Below, piece by piece: positions 16,071 through 22,901 of a stretch of DNA of 64,000 nucleotides; position 1 is the first letter of the stretch, and each line of letters begins with the position of its first letter. The DNA is from Saccharofermentans sp. Lineage in GTDB: Bacteria; Bacillota; Clostridia; Saccharofermentanales; Saccharofermentanaceae. The notes under the pieces were generated by a model. It did not search any database, was not told the origin of the DNA, and worked only from the letters and a program-made list of their open reading frames with translations. The DNA is taken from positions 186,001 through 250,000 of the forward strand of contig JAEFAZ010000004.1 in assembly GCA_016292135.1 (NCBI GenBank). The letters are read 5' to 3'. A program made the translations under genes and the position numbers.

Positions 16071-17558
16071 TTACTTACATTCAACGCCCTCTTTTTTGCA
16101 GATCCTCCATGCGGCATATTTGCCCTGGGCTGTTGCCGGAGGAAGTCCGCCGGAACCCATGAGCCACTGGCCTGCAAGGAAGACATTCTTGAGGGGCTTT
16201 ACGACACCCGGTGTCGTAACAGTCTTGGTATCCTTGTCGGCTACGAAAGCCATGTATGCGCCCCTGTATGCATTGAAGCGCTTGGCATACGTTACAGGTG
16301 TCCAGGTATCGAGAATGCTGATCTTGCCTGCAGTCTCCGGGAACTGCTTTTCGATGAGCGCCATCATTGCAAGAGCGATCTCGTTCTTCTTTGCTTCGTA
16401 CTTTTCCTTGTCCTTGGCAAGATCGAACCACTTGTCCACATCGTCAGCATACTGGAATATCTTCATCTGCAGGATAGTCTTGCCTTCGGGCGTGATCGTC
16501 GGATCGTAATCGTAGCAGATTACGCCGATATCCTTGATCTCCTTGCCCCAGACGTTGAGTCCTTCGCTCTCCCAGAAGGAAGTATCTGCGGGGATATCCG
16601 TCTTGCAGTCAACAAGGAATGCTGCATGGTACTTGCTGAACACCGAGAAATGCTCTTTGTCTTCGTAGCACTTCCTGAGCTTCTTAGGCATATACTTTTC
16701 GGGAAGGAGCTGAGTGAATGTATGGTTGGCATCTGATGCCAGGATCACGTAATCGGCCTTTGCTTCCGTTCCGTCTTCAAGGACGATGCCGCTTGCGACT
16801 TTCCCGTCGAGCTTAACGCTCTTAACGGGCGAATTAAGGTGGAGCTTACCGCCCTTCTCCTTGTACCTGTCAGCGATCCTCAATGCTGCCGCAAGAGAAC
16901 CTCCCTCGGGAATGTCTCCGCTCCCTGACGTTACCATTGCATAAGACATGATGAAAGAATATGCCTGTGTGTTCTCAGGATGCATGAGCTTGACTGCGCT
17001 TCTTAACACGGGGCTCTTGAAGCTGTCGGAAAGATCCTTGACGCTTACTCCCTTATAAGCCTTCTGTGCGGCAGGAACGTTCTTTACGAAATCGCCGAGC
17101 TTCATGAAGTCCCTGGGGCCCATCTTGTCCATGGGCTTGTCTATGGGCATGATCATGCTCTCCGCCCTTACGACGTTCTCGAAAAACTTCTCTATGACTT
17201 CCTTGTCGTCGGGGGAAAGCTCGAGCATCTCGCGCTTGGTCCTCTCCTTGTCTCTCCAGAAAGTTATCCCGCCTTCTTCTCCCTTGTATTTGAAAAAATA
17301 ATCCTTGCTGTGCATCGTAAGGCCTTCAGCCAGCATTCCGATCTCGTGCCACAGCTCGTTCATGGCACTGCCCTTTTTGCTGCACATGAGATAGTCGATA
17401 CAGTTATCGATATAGACTCCGTCCCTCTTCCAACCGGTCAGCTCTCCTCCCGGAATGGCATTCTTCTCGTAGATCTCGGTCTCAAAACCCGAGTTCTGCA
17501 GGATGATACCCGCAGTCATTCCGGAGATACCTGCTCCGACAATGATCACTTTTTTCAT
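16071..17558 (-). CDS. phytoene-desaturase-like FAD-dependent oxidoreductase
   Basis: 495 residues. The N-terminal dinucleotide-binding fold is KVIIVGAGISGMTAGIILQNSG with the acidic end of beta2 at YEKN, then the carotenoid-oxidoreductase-type PGGELTGWKRDG. The C-terminus has the second FAD-contact motif FLAGQWLMGSGGLPPATAQGKYAA. Members (CrtI/CrtN/retinol-saturase-like) oxidise or isomerise long hydrophobic substrates. Clostridial homologues of this length are usually annotated only as NAD(P)/FAD-dependent oxidoreductase, and no carotenoid gene is nearby. Transcribed alone; the upstream region holds an imperfect palindrome at 17581-17605. Confidence 0.85.
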   Translation of the reverse strand: MKKVIIVGAGISGMTAGIILQNSGFETEIYEKNAIPGGELTGWKRDGVYIDNCIDYLMCSKKGSAMNELWHEIGMLAEGLTMHSKDYFFKYKGEEGGITFWRDKERTKREMLELSPDDKEVIEKFFENVVRAESMIMPIDKPMDKMGPRDFMKLGDFVKNVPAAQKAYKGVSVKDLSDSFKSPVLRSAVKLMHPENTQAYSFIMSYAMVTSGSGDIPEGGSLAAALRIADRYKEKGGKLHLNSPVKSVKLDGKVASGIVLEDGTEAKADYVILASDANHTFTQLLPEKYMPKKLRKCYEDKEHFSVFSKYHAAFLVDCKTDIPADTSFWESEGLNVWGKEIKDIGVICYDYDPTITPEGKTILQMKIFQYADDVDKWFDLAKDKEKYEAKKNEIALAMMALIEKQFPETAGKISILDTWTPVTYAKRFNAYRGAYMAFVADKDTKTVTTPGVVKPLKNVFLAGQWLMGSGGLPPATAQGKYAAWRICKKEGVECK

Positions 17559-17580
17559 TTGATATATACCCTCCTGGTGA

Positions 17581-17605
17581 TACTATGCCCATAGGCACAA
17601 TAGTA
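17581..17605. promoter_or_regulatory. imperfect palindrome upstream of the oxidoreductase gene
   Basis: TACTAT and ATAGTA arms flank a 13-bp centre containing GCC-CATA-GGC. It sits 23-47 bp before the ATG, partly overlapping a TATACT that could be the -10. Operator role is a guess. Confidence 0.3.
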
Positions 17606-17645
17606 AGTATAACACTCAAGTTTTCATGATCAGATCTTTTCATAG

Positions 17646-17671
17646 AAAAAAGACCGGACATCCGTCCGATC
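17646..17671 (-). terminator. displaced ancestral terminator of tRNA-Ser
   Basis: Minus strand: GATCGGAC pairs with GTCCGGTC (8 bp, one G-T pair, GGAT loop), then TTTTTT. It follows directly on the distal copy of the tRNA-Ser 3' end (17677-17691), not on any gene. I read it as the original tRNA terminator, separated from the tRNA when the island inserted. Confidence 0.7.
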
Positions 17672-17676
17672 GTCAT

Positions 17677-17691
17677 TTTTGGCGGAGAAGG
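17677..17691. repeat. distal attachment site (copy of tRNA-Ser 3' end)
   Basis: TTTTGGCGGAGAAGG, identical over 15 bp to 20086-20100 at the 3' end of tRNA-Ser, in the same orientation. It includes the CCA end and acceptor-stem 3' strand of the tRNA. Confidence 0.8.
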
Positions 17692-17814
17692 GGGCAAGTA
17701 ATGGCTAATTTGGTTATCTCTCAACAATCCTCGAAAAGCCTTGGAATTAGAGGCTTTCCGCATATTTGATTTAGCCTTAACTCTCGATAAGTCTCTGTGG
17801 AGCACTCGTATTTT

Positions 17815-17834
17815 TTGGTAAGTTTTTTGGTAAG
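17815..17834 (+). repeat. paired TTGGTAAG repeats near left island end (candidate arm sites)
   Basis: TTGGTAAG at 17815-17822 and 17827-17834, 12 bp apart, with CGGA a few bp on. The same pair with 11-bp spacing recurs at 20008-20026 near the right end. Confidence 0.45.
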
Positions 17835-17958
17835 GCTTTTCGGACGATGCCAGGGAAAAACTATTTTCAAATAAAAGAAACAACTGATTATTCGATATGC
17901 TTAGATTATTGAAATACTGCAAAAGCGTTTATATTTTCCCCGTTTTCAAAAAAATGTA

Positions 17959-18006
17959 TTGACTTGGAGTTAACTCCAAGTTGTAGAATTAACTTGTGAT
18001 CACAAG
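17959..18006 (+). promoter_or_regulatory. MerR-type promoter with 19-bp spacer and palindromic operator
   Basis: -35 TTGACT (17959-17964) and -10 TAGAAT (17984-17989) are 19 bp apart, the over-long spacer typical of MerR-activated promoters. The spacer holds a perfect 18-bp palindrome CTTGGAGTTAACTCCAAG (17963-17980), close to operators of the AdhR/BltR branch. A second palindrome CTTGTGATCACAAG (17993-18006) covers the likely start of transcription. Confidence 0.88.
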
Positions 18007-18030
18007 ATTGTTGCGAAGGAGGTCTTCCTT

Positions 18031-18420
18031 ATGACTATAAAAGAAGTGTGCGAGAAGTTCGATATTACACCCGATACGCTCCGTTATTATGAGCGAGTCG
18101 GTGTAATACCTGAAGTTCACAGAACCAAGGGCGGCATCAGAGACTTTACGGATGAAGATGTAGCCTGGGTCGAAAATGCTATCTGTATGAGAAGTGCCGG
18201 AGTTCCGGTCGAGATGCTGATCGAATACGTAAGACTTTATCAGGAAGGCGATGGCACATTTCAGGCCAGACGGGATGTCCTTGAAGAAGCAAGACAAGAA
18301 GTACAAAAGAATATCGAGAAGTATCAGGCGACATTAGATCGTTTGAACTTTAAGATCTCGAGATATGACGTGGCAATTAAGACAGGTGTCCTTTCGTGGG
18401 ACGATTGCAAGGAGGAATGA
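18031..18420 (+). CDS. MerR-family transcriptional regulator
   Basis: 129 residues. The N-terminal winged helix TIKEVCEKFDITPDTLRYYERVGVIPEVHRTKGGIRDFTDEDV (2-45) is a canonical MerR DNA-binding domain, followed by a dimerisation coiled coil with heptads in EARQEVQKNIEKYQATLDRL (about 85-110). The short C-terminus has one Cys (CKEE end), not a metal-binding loop, matching the small AdhR-like branch that responds to aldehydes or other electrophiles. GGAGG lies 8 nt upstream. It heads the island operon and should activate its own promoter. Confidence 0.94.
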   Translation: MTIKEVCEKFDITPDTLRYYERVGVIPEVHRTKGGIRDFTDEDVAWVENAICMRSAGVPVEMLIEYVRLYQEGDGTFQARRDVLEEARQEVQKNIEKYQATLDRLNFKISRYDVAIKTGVLSWDDCKEE

Positions 18421-18423
18421 TCC

Positions 18424-19425
18424 ATGATGAAAACGGCAGAACTTAATTTAGTACAGGAGTGGGATAAGACTTTCCCGAAGAGCGATAAAGTAGAACATAA
18501 GAAAGTGACCTTTGCCAATCACTTTGGCATCACGCTTGCAGCAGATATGTATATCCCTAAGGATAAGGATGGCAAGCTTCCTGCAATTGCGGTATCGGGA
18601 CCTTTCGGTGCGGTCAAGGAACAATCGTCAGGATTGTATGCTCAGACAATAGCTGAAAGAGGATTTCTCACTATAGCCTTTGATCCTTCGTTTACAGGCG
18701 AATCAGGCGGAGAACCGAGATATATGAACAGTCCTGATATAAATGTCGAGGACTTCCAGGCTGCTGTAGATTTCCTGTCGGTGCAGGATAATGTTGATCC
18801 TGAGAAGATCGGAATTCTTGGTATCTGCGGCTGGGGCGGTATGGCACTTCAGACAGCATGTATTGATACACGTATCAAGGCTACAGTCACTTCTACTATG
18901 TATGATATGTCCAGAGTTACAGGTAACGGGTACTTTGATTCAGAGGACGACGAAGAGTCACGACACAACATGCGTGTGATGGTAAATAAACAAAGGACCG
19001 AAGACTTCCGCAATGGCGAATATGTAAGACAAGGCGGAGTAGTAGATCCCCTCCCTGAGGATGCACCTTTCTTCGTAAAAGACTATCACTCTTACTACAA
19101 AACAGAGCGCGGATATCACGCAAGAAGCCTGAATTCGAATGAGGGCTGGAATTCAACAGCGGGTACGTCTCTCATGAACACGAGGCTCTTCACCTATTCC
19201 AAGGAGATTAGAAGTGCAGTTCTCATGATCCATGGCGAAAAAGCTCACTCCTGCTACTTTTCTAAGGATGCATATGCCGACATGATCAAGGACAGCAAGT
19301 ATGCTGATAACAAGGAACTCTACATCATTCCTGAAGCCGTACATACGGACCTCTACGACGGCGGTGATAAGGATTATATTCCTTTCGATAAGATACAGAG
19401 TTTCTATGAGCAGTATTTGGGATAA
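18424..19425 (+). CDS. alpha/beta hydrolase with cysteine nucleophile (dienelactone-hydrolase-like)
   Basis: 333 residues. The core alpha/beta-hydrolase fold shows AIAVSGPFGAVKEQSSGLYAQTIAERGFLTIAFDPSFTGES, then the nucleophile elbow G-I-C-G-W-G-G, where Cys replaces Ser as in dienelactone hydrolases. The late strand VLMIHGEKAHSCYFS and a His in PEAVHTDLYD complete the likely triad. Proteins with GICGWGG are regularly found beside AdhR-like MerR regulators and cyclophilin-like proteins in clostridia, as here. It starts 3 bp after the regulator's stop with GGAGG 8 nt upstream. Substrate unknown. Confidence 0.88.
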   Translation: MMKTAELNLVQEWDKTFPKSDKVEHKKVTFANHFGITLAADMYIPKDKDGKLPAIAVSGPFGAVKEQSSGLYAQTIAERGFLTIAFDPSFTGESGGEPRYMNSPDINVEDFQAAVDFLSVQDNVDPEKIGILGICGWGGMALQTACIDTRIKATVTSTMYDMSRVTGNGYFDSEDDEESRHNMRVMVNKQRTEDFRNGEYVRQGGVVDPLPEDAPFFVKDYHSYYKTERGYHARSLNSNEGWNSTAGTSLMNTRLFTYSKEIRSAVLMIHGEKAHSCYFSKDAYADMIKDSKYADNKELYIIPEAVHTDLYDGGDKDYIPFDKIQSFYEQYLG

Positions 19426-19429
19426 GTCC

Positions 19430-19984
19430 ATGAAAAGATTCTTAGCATTAACAGCAGCTGTTGCTTTGCTTCTGTCCATGACTTCTTGCTCAAACACTGA
19501 GGTTCCTGCATCCGAGTTCACAAGCGTAATCACTTCTGAGAGCACAACATCAGCCTCTGCTGTCTTAGAGACTACGACAGAGGTGTCAGCAAGTGATACT
19601 GCAGCTCAGACAGAGAGTTCTGAAACGGAGGCTGAAATGGTTCTTAGGATAAACGATCAGGTCATACAGGTTGAATGGGAAGATAACGAATCGGTAAAAG
19701 CACTCAAGAAATTGGCATCCAATGGTACGATTACTATAGAAATGTCTATGTACGGTGGATTTGAACAGGTCGGCCCGATTGGCACAGATCTTCCGAGAAA
19801 CGATGAACAGACAACGACTTCTCCCGGTGATATCGTTCTTTATTCAGGTAATCAGATAGTTGTATTCTATGGCTCTAATGCCTGGGCCTATACAAGGCTT
19901 GGAAAGATACAGAATATGAGCGAAGAAGACCTTACAGCTCTTCTTGGTGCTTCACATGTAACTCTTACCATTAATTGGGATTAG
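19430..19984 (+). CDS. cyclophilin-like-fold lipoprotein
   Basis: 184 residues. The start is ATG 19430, directly before a lipoprotein signal peptide (MKRFLALTAAVALLLSMTSC); upstream extension would read through the preceding gene. After a Ser/Thr-rich spacer, residues about 65-184 match the cyclophilin-like beta-barrel family: MVLRINDQVIQVEWEDNESVKALKKL, a G-D-I-V-L-Y turn, IVVFYGSNAWAYTRLGKI. Family members lack proven isomerase activity. It begins 4 bp after the hydrolase stop, so it is the last gene of the MerR operon. Confidence 0.85.
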   Translation: MKRFLALTAAVALLLSMTSCSNTEVPASEFTSVITSESTTSASAVLETTTEVSASDTAAQTESSETEAEMVLRINDQVIQVEWEDNESVKALKKLASNGTITIEMSMYGGFEQVGPIGTDLPRNDEQTTTSPGDIVLYSGNQIVVFYGSNAWAYTRLGKIQNMSEEDLTALLGASHVTLTINWD

Positions 19985-20007
19985 CTTGCATTGATTTTGC
20001 AGAAAAA

Positions 20008-20026
20008 TTGGTAAATTTTTGGTAAG
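20008..20026 (+). repeat. paired TTGGTAA(A/G) repeats near right island end (candidate arm sites)
   Basis: TTGGTAAA at 20008-20015 and TTGGTAAG at 20019-20026, 11 bp apart and followed by TTCGGA, mirroring the pair at 17815-17834. Confidence 0.45.
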
Positions 20027-20042
20027 TTCGGAAACTAAAAAT

Positions 20043-20076
20043 CAAAAAGTCCCGGAAATAAGGCTTTCCGGGACTT
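20043..20076. terminator. bidirectional terminator at the island edge, now serving tRNA-Ser
   Basis: A perfect 12-bp stem, AAGTCCCGGAAA with TTTCCGGGACTT, around a 6-nt loop. On the minus strand it is followed by TTTTTGATTTTTAG and would terminate tRNA-Ser. On the plus strand it ends the island operon, with a weaker T run. Confidence 0.85.
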
Positions 20077-20085
20077 CTTAATTAG

Positions 20086-20100
20086 TTTTGGCGGAGAAGG
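20086..20100. repeat. proximal attachment site within the 3' end of tRNA-Ser
   Basis: TTTTGGCGGAGAAGG, same as 17677-17691. It spans the last 12 bases of the tRNA, including CCA, plus 3 bp beyond. The two copies diverge at the next base on both sides. Confidence 0.8.
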
Positions 20101-20181
20101 AGGGATTCGAACCCTCGAAACCCTTTTGGGGTTTACGCGATTTCCAGTCGCGCGCCCTCGACCAGGCTAGGCGACTTCTCC
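20089..20181 (-). tRNA. tRNA-Ser (anticodon GGA)
   Basis: 93 nt with encoded CCA. The acceptor stem GGAGAAG pairs with CTTCTCC (discriminator G). The anticodon stem is CGCGA/TCGCG with loop CTGGAAA, anticodon GGA at 20145-20143. There is a long variable arm (ACCCC-AAAA-GGGGT-like) as in class II tRNAs, and GGTTCGAATCC forms the T arm. Its 3' end is the insertion site of the island. Confidence 0.97.
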
Positions 20182-20231
20182 GTATGCTGTCCTTATGACA
20201 CGCTCAAAGATTGTATAATCTTTAAAGGCTT

Positions 20232-20260
20232 TTGTCAACACAGGTTATGCGTGGTATAAT
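20232..20260 (+). promoter_or_regulatory. sigma-A promoter of the lipoprotein-azlCD operon
   Basis: TTGTCA (20232-20237), 17-bp spacer, TATAAT (20255-20260). Transcription would start near 20267, which rules out the upstream TTG/GTG codons as starts for the lipoprotein gene. Confidence 0.85.
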
Positions 20261-20302
20261 CGCTTGGTGAAAATATTCAGATATAAAGTGAGGTTTAAGG
20301 GT

Positions 20303-20878
20303 ATGCATAGAACCGTCAGACATATATCAGCAACGATCCTCATAGTGGCTTTGCTGTTCACTATGGCAGGATGCAAGGGAGCCATATCTTCCGAAGATAC
20401 ATCTGCTCCGTCCGATGCAACGACCGAAGTAAATTCATATCTGCTCCTTGATACAGAACTCAAGGAGTTCAATGCCGTATATAACCTTTATATGAGGACC
20501 CATTCCTCCGAGATGGACGTCAAGAGGGGAACGGGCAAGACCCCTAACGGCGAGGAATGCACTTTCTCCTATACCAAGACGGAAATGTATAAGAGCCTTA
20601 CTCTCATGAGAGAGCTCAGCGACAAGACGATCGTTGACGAATACTTCAAGCTGGATGACGGCGCCCTCTTCCTGGCAAGGTCGACTGCTTTCAAGAACGG
20701 GACTTTCGGTCCGGTCGAGAAATATATCGTAAGATCCGGCAAGCTCTTCTCTCTCAATACGACTGATCTGAAAGTCGATACCCTCGCAGATCTTGAGACT
20801 GACGGCGAGACCAAGGTCATGGCAGATCACGATATGTTCCTTCACTTTGAAGACATAGAATATGTCTATGAGCAATAA
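20303..20878 (+). CDS. hypothetical lipoprotein upstream of azlCD
   Basis: 191 residues from ATG 20303, set by the promoter at 20232-20260 and by GAGG upstream. It has a lipoprotein signal (LFTMAGC), then a soluble domain of about 160 residues with alternating strands (e.g. GEECTFSYTKTEMYKSL, FLARSTAFKNGTFGPVEKYIVRSGKLFSL), a pattern that could bind a small ligand. Not recognised as a named family. Its stop overlaps the azlC start by 17 bp, so it is tied to the exporter operon, although a functional link is unproven. Confidence 0.75.
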   Translation: MHRTVRHISATILIVALLFTMAGCKGAISSEDTSAPSDATTEVNSYLLLDTELKEFNAVYNLYMRTHSSEMDVKRGTGKTPNGEECTFSYTKTEMYKSLTLMRELSDKTIVDEYFKLDDGALFLARSTAFKNGTFGPVEKYIVRSGKLFSLNTTDLKVDTLADLETDGETKVMADHDMFLHFEDIEYVYEQ

Positions 20879-21599
20879 GCCTTCCACTGACAAAAACACT
20901 TTCAGGCAGGGAATCCTTGACGGGATTCCTATTGCTTTAGGCTATCTTTCGGTATCCTTTTCCTTCGGCATACTGGCAGTCACATCCGGCTTAACCCTCT
21001 GGCAGGCCGTACTGGTATCACTTTTCAACCTGACCTCAGCCGGACAGGTCGCAGGTCTTTCGATCATGACCGCTTCGGGCGGCCTCATCGAGATGGCCGT
21101 ATCCCAGCTGATAATCAACCTGAGATACGGACTCATGTCTATCTCCCTGTCACAGAAAACGGATAAGACCGTTACGGTCCCCGCAAGATTCTTTCTGGCT
21201 TACGGAATTACGGACGAGATCTTCGGTGTCGCAGCCGGTGTCGATCACCCCATCGGGCGCCGTTATCATCTCGGTCTGATGCTGCTTCCTATAGCGGGCT
21301 GGACTTTGGGAACATTCATCGGTGCCGCCCTCGGTGCGGTCTTCCCCGAATTTCTTTCCAACGCACTCGCCATCGGGATCTACGGTATGTTCGTATCGAT
21401 CGTAGTACCGAAAGCCAAGCACAACCGCGGCATCCTCATCTGCGTGCTGATCGCGGTCTCGATATCGGCTCTCTTCTACTTTGAGCCGCACCTTTCATCA
21501 GTCATATCAGGCGGATTTGCCACGATAATCGCTGCGATCATCGCAGCTGCCGTGGGAGCAGCCTTCTTCCCGAAAGACAAGGAGGAGGATGCAGCATGA
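20862..21599 (+). CDS. azlC: AzlC-family branched-chain amino acid exporter, large subunit
   Basis: 245 residues, all helical membrane segments. The AzlC signature is clear: FRQGILDGIPIALGYLSVSFSFGILA, LFNLTSAGQVAGL, INLRYGLMSISLSQK, FFLAYGITDEIFGVA. AzlC with AzlD exports branched-chain amino acids and analogues. It starts inside the lipoprotein gene (ATG 20862, or ATG 20868 two codons later) and overlaps azlD by 4 bp, implying coupled translation. Confidence 0.95.
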   Translation: MSMSNKPSTDKNTFRQGILDGIPIALGYLSVSFSFGILAVTSGLTLWQAVLVSLFNLTSAGQVAGLSIMTASGGLIEMAVSQLIINLRYGLMSISLSQKTDKTVTVPARFFLAYGITDEIFGVAAGVDHPIGRRYHLGLMLLPIAGWTLGTFIGAALGAVFPEFLSNALAIGIYGMFVSIVVPKAKHNRGILICVLIAVSISALFYFEPHLSSVISGGFATIIAAIIAAAVGAAFFPKDKEEDAA

Positions 21600-21919
21600 A
21601 CCCGGTAACTTTCTTTATCTATCTCGCCGTAATGGCCGGAACGACCTATCTCGTGCGTATGATCCCCTTCGTGCTCTTCCGCCGCAAGCTCAAGAACCGC
21701 AGGCTCATCGCATTCTTCGAGTTCATCCCCTACACGGTCCTGGCAGCCATGACACTGCCTGCCATGCTCTTCTCAACGGGAAACATCTACTCTGCAATAG
21801 CAGGCTTCATCGCGGCAATGATCTTCTCCATTCTCGAAAAGAGCCTTCTCACGGTCGCCATCGCAACCTGCCTTGCGACTCTCGCAGTCGAACTCGTCTT
21901 CAAATTCGGAGGCTTCTGA
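21596..21919 (+). CDS. azlD: AzlD-family branched-chain amino acid exporter, small subunit
   Basis: 107 residues, four hydrophobic segments. The typical AzlD start FFIYLAVMAGTTYLVRMIPFVLFRRKLKNR, followed by FIPYTVLAAMTLPAMLFSTG, fixes the family. ATGA overlap with azlC; the two products form the export complex. No clear terminator follows. Confidence 0.94.
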   Translation: MNPVTFFIYLAVMAGTTYLVRMIPFVLFRRKLKNRRLIAFFEFIPYTVLAAMTLPAMLFSTGNIYSAIAGFIAAMIFSILEKSLLTVAIATCLATLAVELVFKFGGF

Positions 21920-22005
21920 TCCATCCCCAAAAGGTCTCGCTTTATCAGATCTATATGGCCGCGGTTCAAGATCCTATTCATAAATTCTGTGATACGAAAC
22001 TGATG

Positions 22006-22102
22006 TCCAACAGATCAGTCCGTGGATTTACGATTTTGCGGACACAATTGTGGATATTCCTTATTCTGAGGCAAATATCCAACAGATCAGTCCGTGGATT
22101 TA
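22006..22102. repeat. two 25-bp direct repeats, each opening a stem-loop
   Basis: Identical 25-mers at 22006-22030 and 22078-22102 (beginning TCCAACAGATCAGTCC), 72 bp apart. Each begins a hairpin: AGTCCG...CGGAC in the first, CAGTCCG...CGGACTG (7 bp) in the second. A 10-bp inverted copy of the flank (TGTTGGACAT) closes the block at 22121-22130. Confidence 0.8.
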
Positions 22103-22149
22103 AGAAATAGCGGACTGTTATGTTGGACATTTTATTGCCCTTATACCCC

Positions 22150-22249
22150 GCTGTTTCCGCACAAGCCGTAGAATGAACAACACCATATTTGCTGTTTCCG
22201 CACAAGCCATTCAGTGGATAATAAAATACCCCGCTGTTTCCGCACAAGC
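22150..22249. repeat. three 17-bp direct repeats GCTGTTTCCGCACAAGC
   Basis: Exact copies at 22150-22166, 22191-22207 and 22233-22249, spaced 41-42 bp. The first and third extend leftward by TACCCC. The third forms the left part of the tRNA-Thr terminator hairpin. Confidence 0.85.
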
Positions 22250-22275
22250 GAAGCGCGGAGGACCTAAGCGGGGTA
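22216..22275 (-). terminator. terminator hairpin of tRNA-Thr
   Basis: Minus strand: TACCCCGCT pairs with AGCGGGGTA across a long loop that itself contains GC-rich pairing, followed by TTTTATTATCC. It follows the tRNA 3' end by 14 bp. Confidence 0.7.
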
Positions 22276-22288
22276 TTATATTATTCAC

Positions 22289-22363
22289 TGGAGCCCCCAA
22301 ACAGGCTTGAACTGTTGACCTCATCCTTACCATGGATGCGCTCTACCTACTGAGCTATGGGGG
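22289..22363 (-). tRNA. tRNA-Thr (anticodon GGT)
   Basis: 75 nt with encoded CCA. The acceptor GCCCCCA pairs with TGGGGGC; D arm TAGCTCAGTAGGTAGAGC; anticodon stem CATCC/GGATG with loop ATGGTAA (anticodon GGT); T arm with GTTCAAGCC. Confidence 0.97.
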
Positions 22364-22437
22364 CGTCACGCGAGACAAAGTATAGCATATGCCTCTTCTA
22401 TTTACAACAGGGATATAGAAGGGGCGCGGAACCGGGT

Positions 22438-22896
22438 TCAGTTATCCTTGTCCAGAGGCGTTTTGCCGCTCATTACATAAGTATCGTAATAGTACTTGAT
22501 TATGGCGCTCCTTGTTACGATACCGATAAAGAGACCGCGGTCGTCAACGATCGGAACGAAGTTAGCCGTCATGGTGCTGGCGATGAGGTCTTCAACGCTG
22601 TCCGTAATGTGCGCCAGAGGGCTTGCATGCTTCTTCTTGTTGAGGTCGATCTGATTCACCTTGAACTTTTCGAGCGACTCGATCGCCATCGTGTGAGGCT
22701 CTCCTCCTTCACCCTGTACGATGAACCAGAGAAGATCTCCTTCGTTGATCGTGCCGAGATACTTGCCGTCCCTGTCGATAACGGGGACTGCAGTATAAGA
22801 TGTGTTATGCATCTTTTCGAGAGCCTGCCTGACCGTATAATCCGAATACAGATATGTGAGATCTGCCTTCGGTTTCATGAAAAATGCTACATTCAT
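22438..22896 (-). CDS. CBS-domain-pair protein
   Basis: 152 residues made only of two CBS motifs. The first is MKPKADLTYLYSDYTVRQALEKMHNTSYTAVPVIDRDGKYLGTINEGDLL (about 7-57); the second runs from SPLAHITDSVEDLIASTMTANFVPIVDDRGLFIGIVTRSAII (about 92-134). Such Bateman modules bind adenine nucleotides and regulate partner proteins; the partner is not evident. It lies 5 bp after the sialate-esterase-like gene on the same strand. Confidence 0.92.
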   Translation of the reverse strand: MNVAFFMKPKADLTYLYSDYTVRQALEKMHNTSYTAVPVIDRDGKYLGTINEGDLLWFIVQGEGGEPHTMAIESLEKFKVNQIDLNKKKHASPLAHITDSVEDLIASTMTANFVPIVDDRGLFIGIVTRSAIIKYYYDTYVMSGKTPLDKDN

Positions 22897-22901
22897 TCTA
22901 A

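Larger units (their letters stand above)
17677..20100. mobile_element. 2.4-kb genomic island in the 3' end of tRNA-Ser, without integrase
   Basis: The segment lies between the 3' end of an intact tRNA-Ser and a 15-bp direct copy of that end, the standard footprint of tyrosine-integrase insertion. Inside are a MerR regulator, an alpha/beta hydrolase and a cyclophilin-like lipoprotein, all on the plus strand against the local trend, with visibly more AT-rich third positions (not quantified). Paired TTGGTAA(A/G) motifs sit just inside each end and could be integrase arm sites. No integrase, excisionase, replication or transfer gene is present, so it is either a deletion remnant or mobilised in trans. 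Confidence 0.7.

Noticed and set aside
17482..17922. 146-residue minus-strand frame across the left island boundary
   Set aside because: It crosses the att repeat and overlaps the start of the oxidoreductase gene, has no ribosome site, and shows no domain; it is a chance frame in the attachment region. It is not an integrase remnant that I can recognise.
21978..22247. 89-residue minus-strand frame with a repeated NPRTDLLDI peptide
   Set aside because: The repeated peptide is just the 25-bp DNA repeat read in frame; no ribosome site and it runs through the tRNA-Thr terminator repeats.
22150..22249. CRISPR array
   Set aside because: Only three 17-bp repeats, with short unrelated gaps, no cas genes and one copy serving as a terminator arm.
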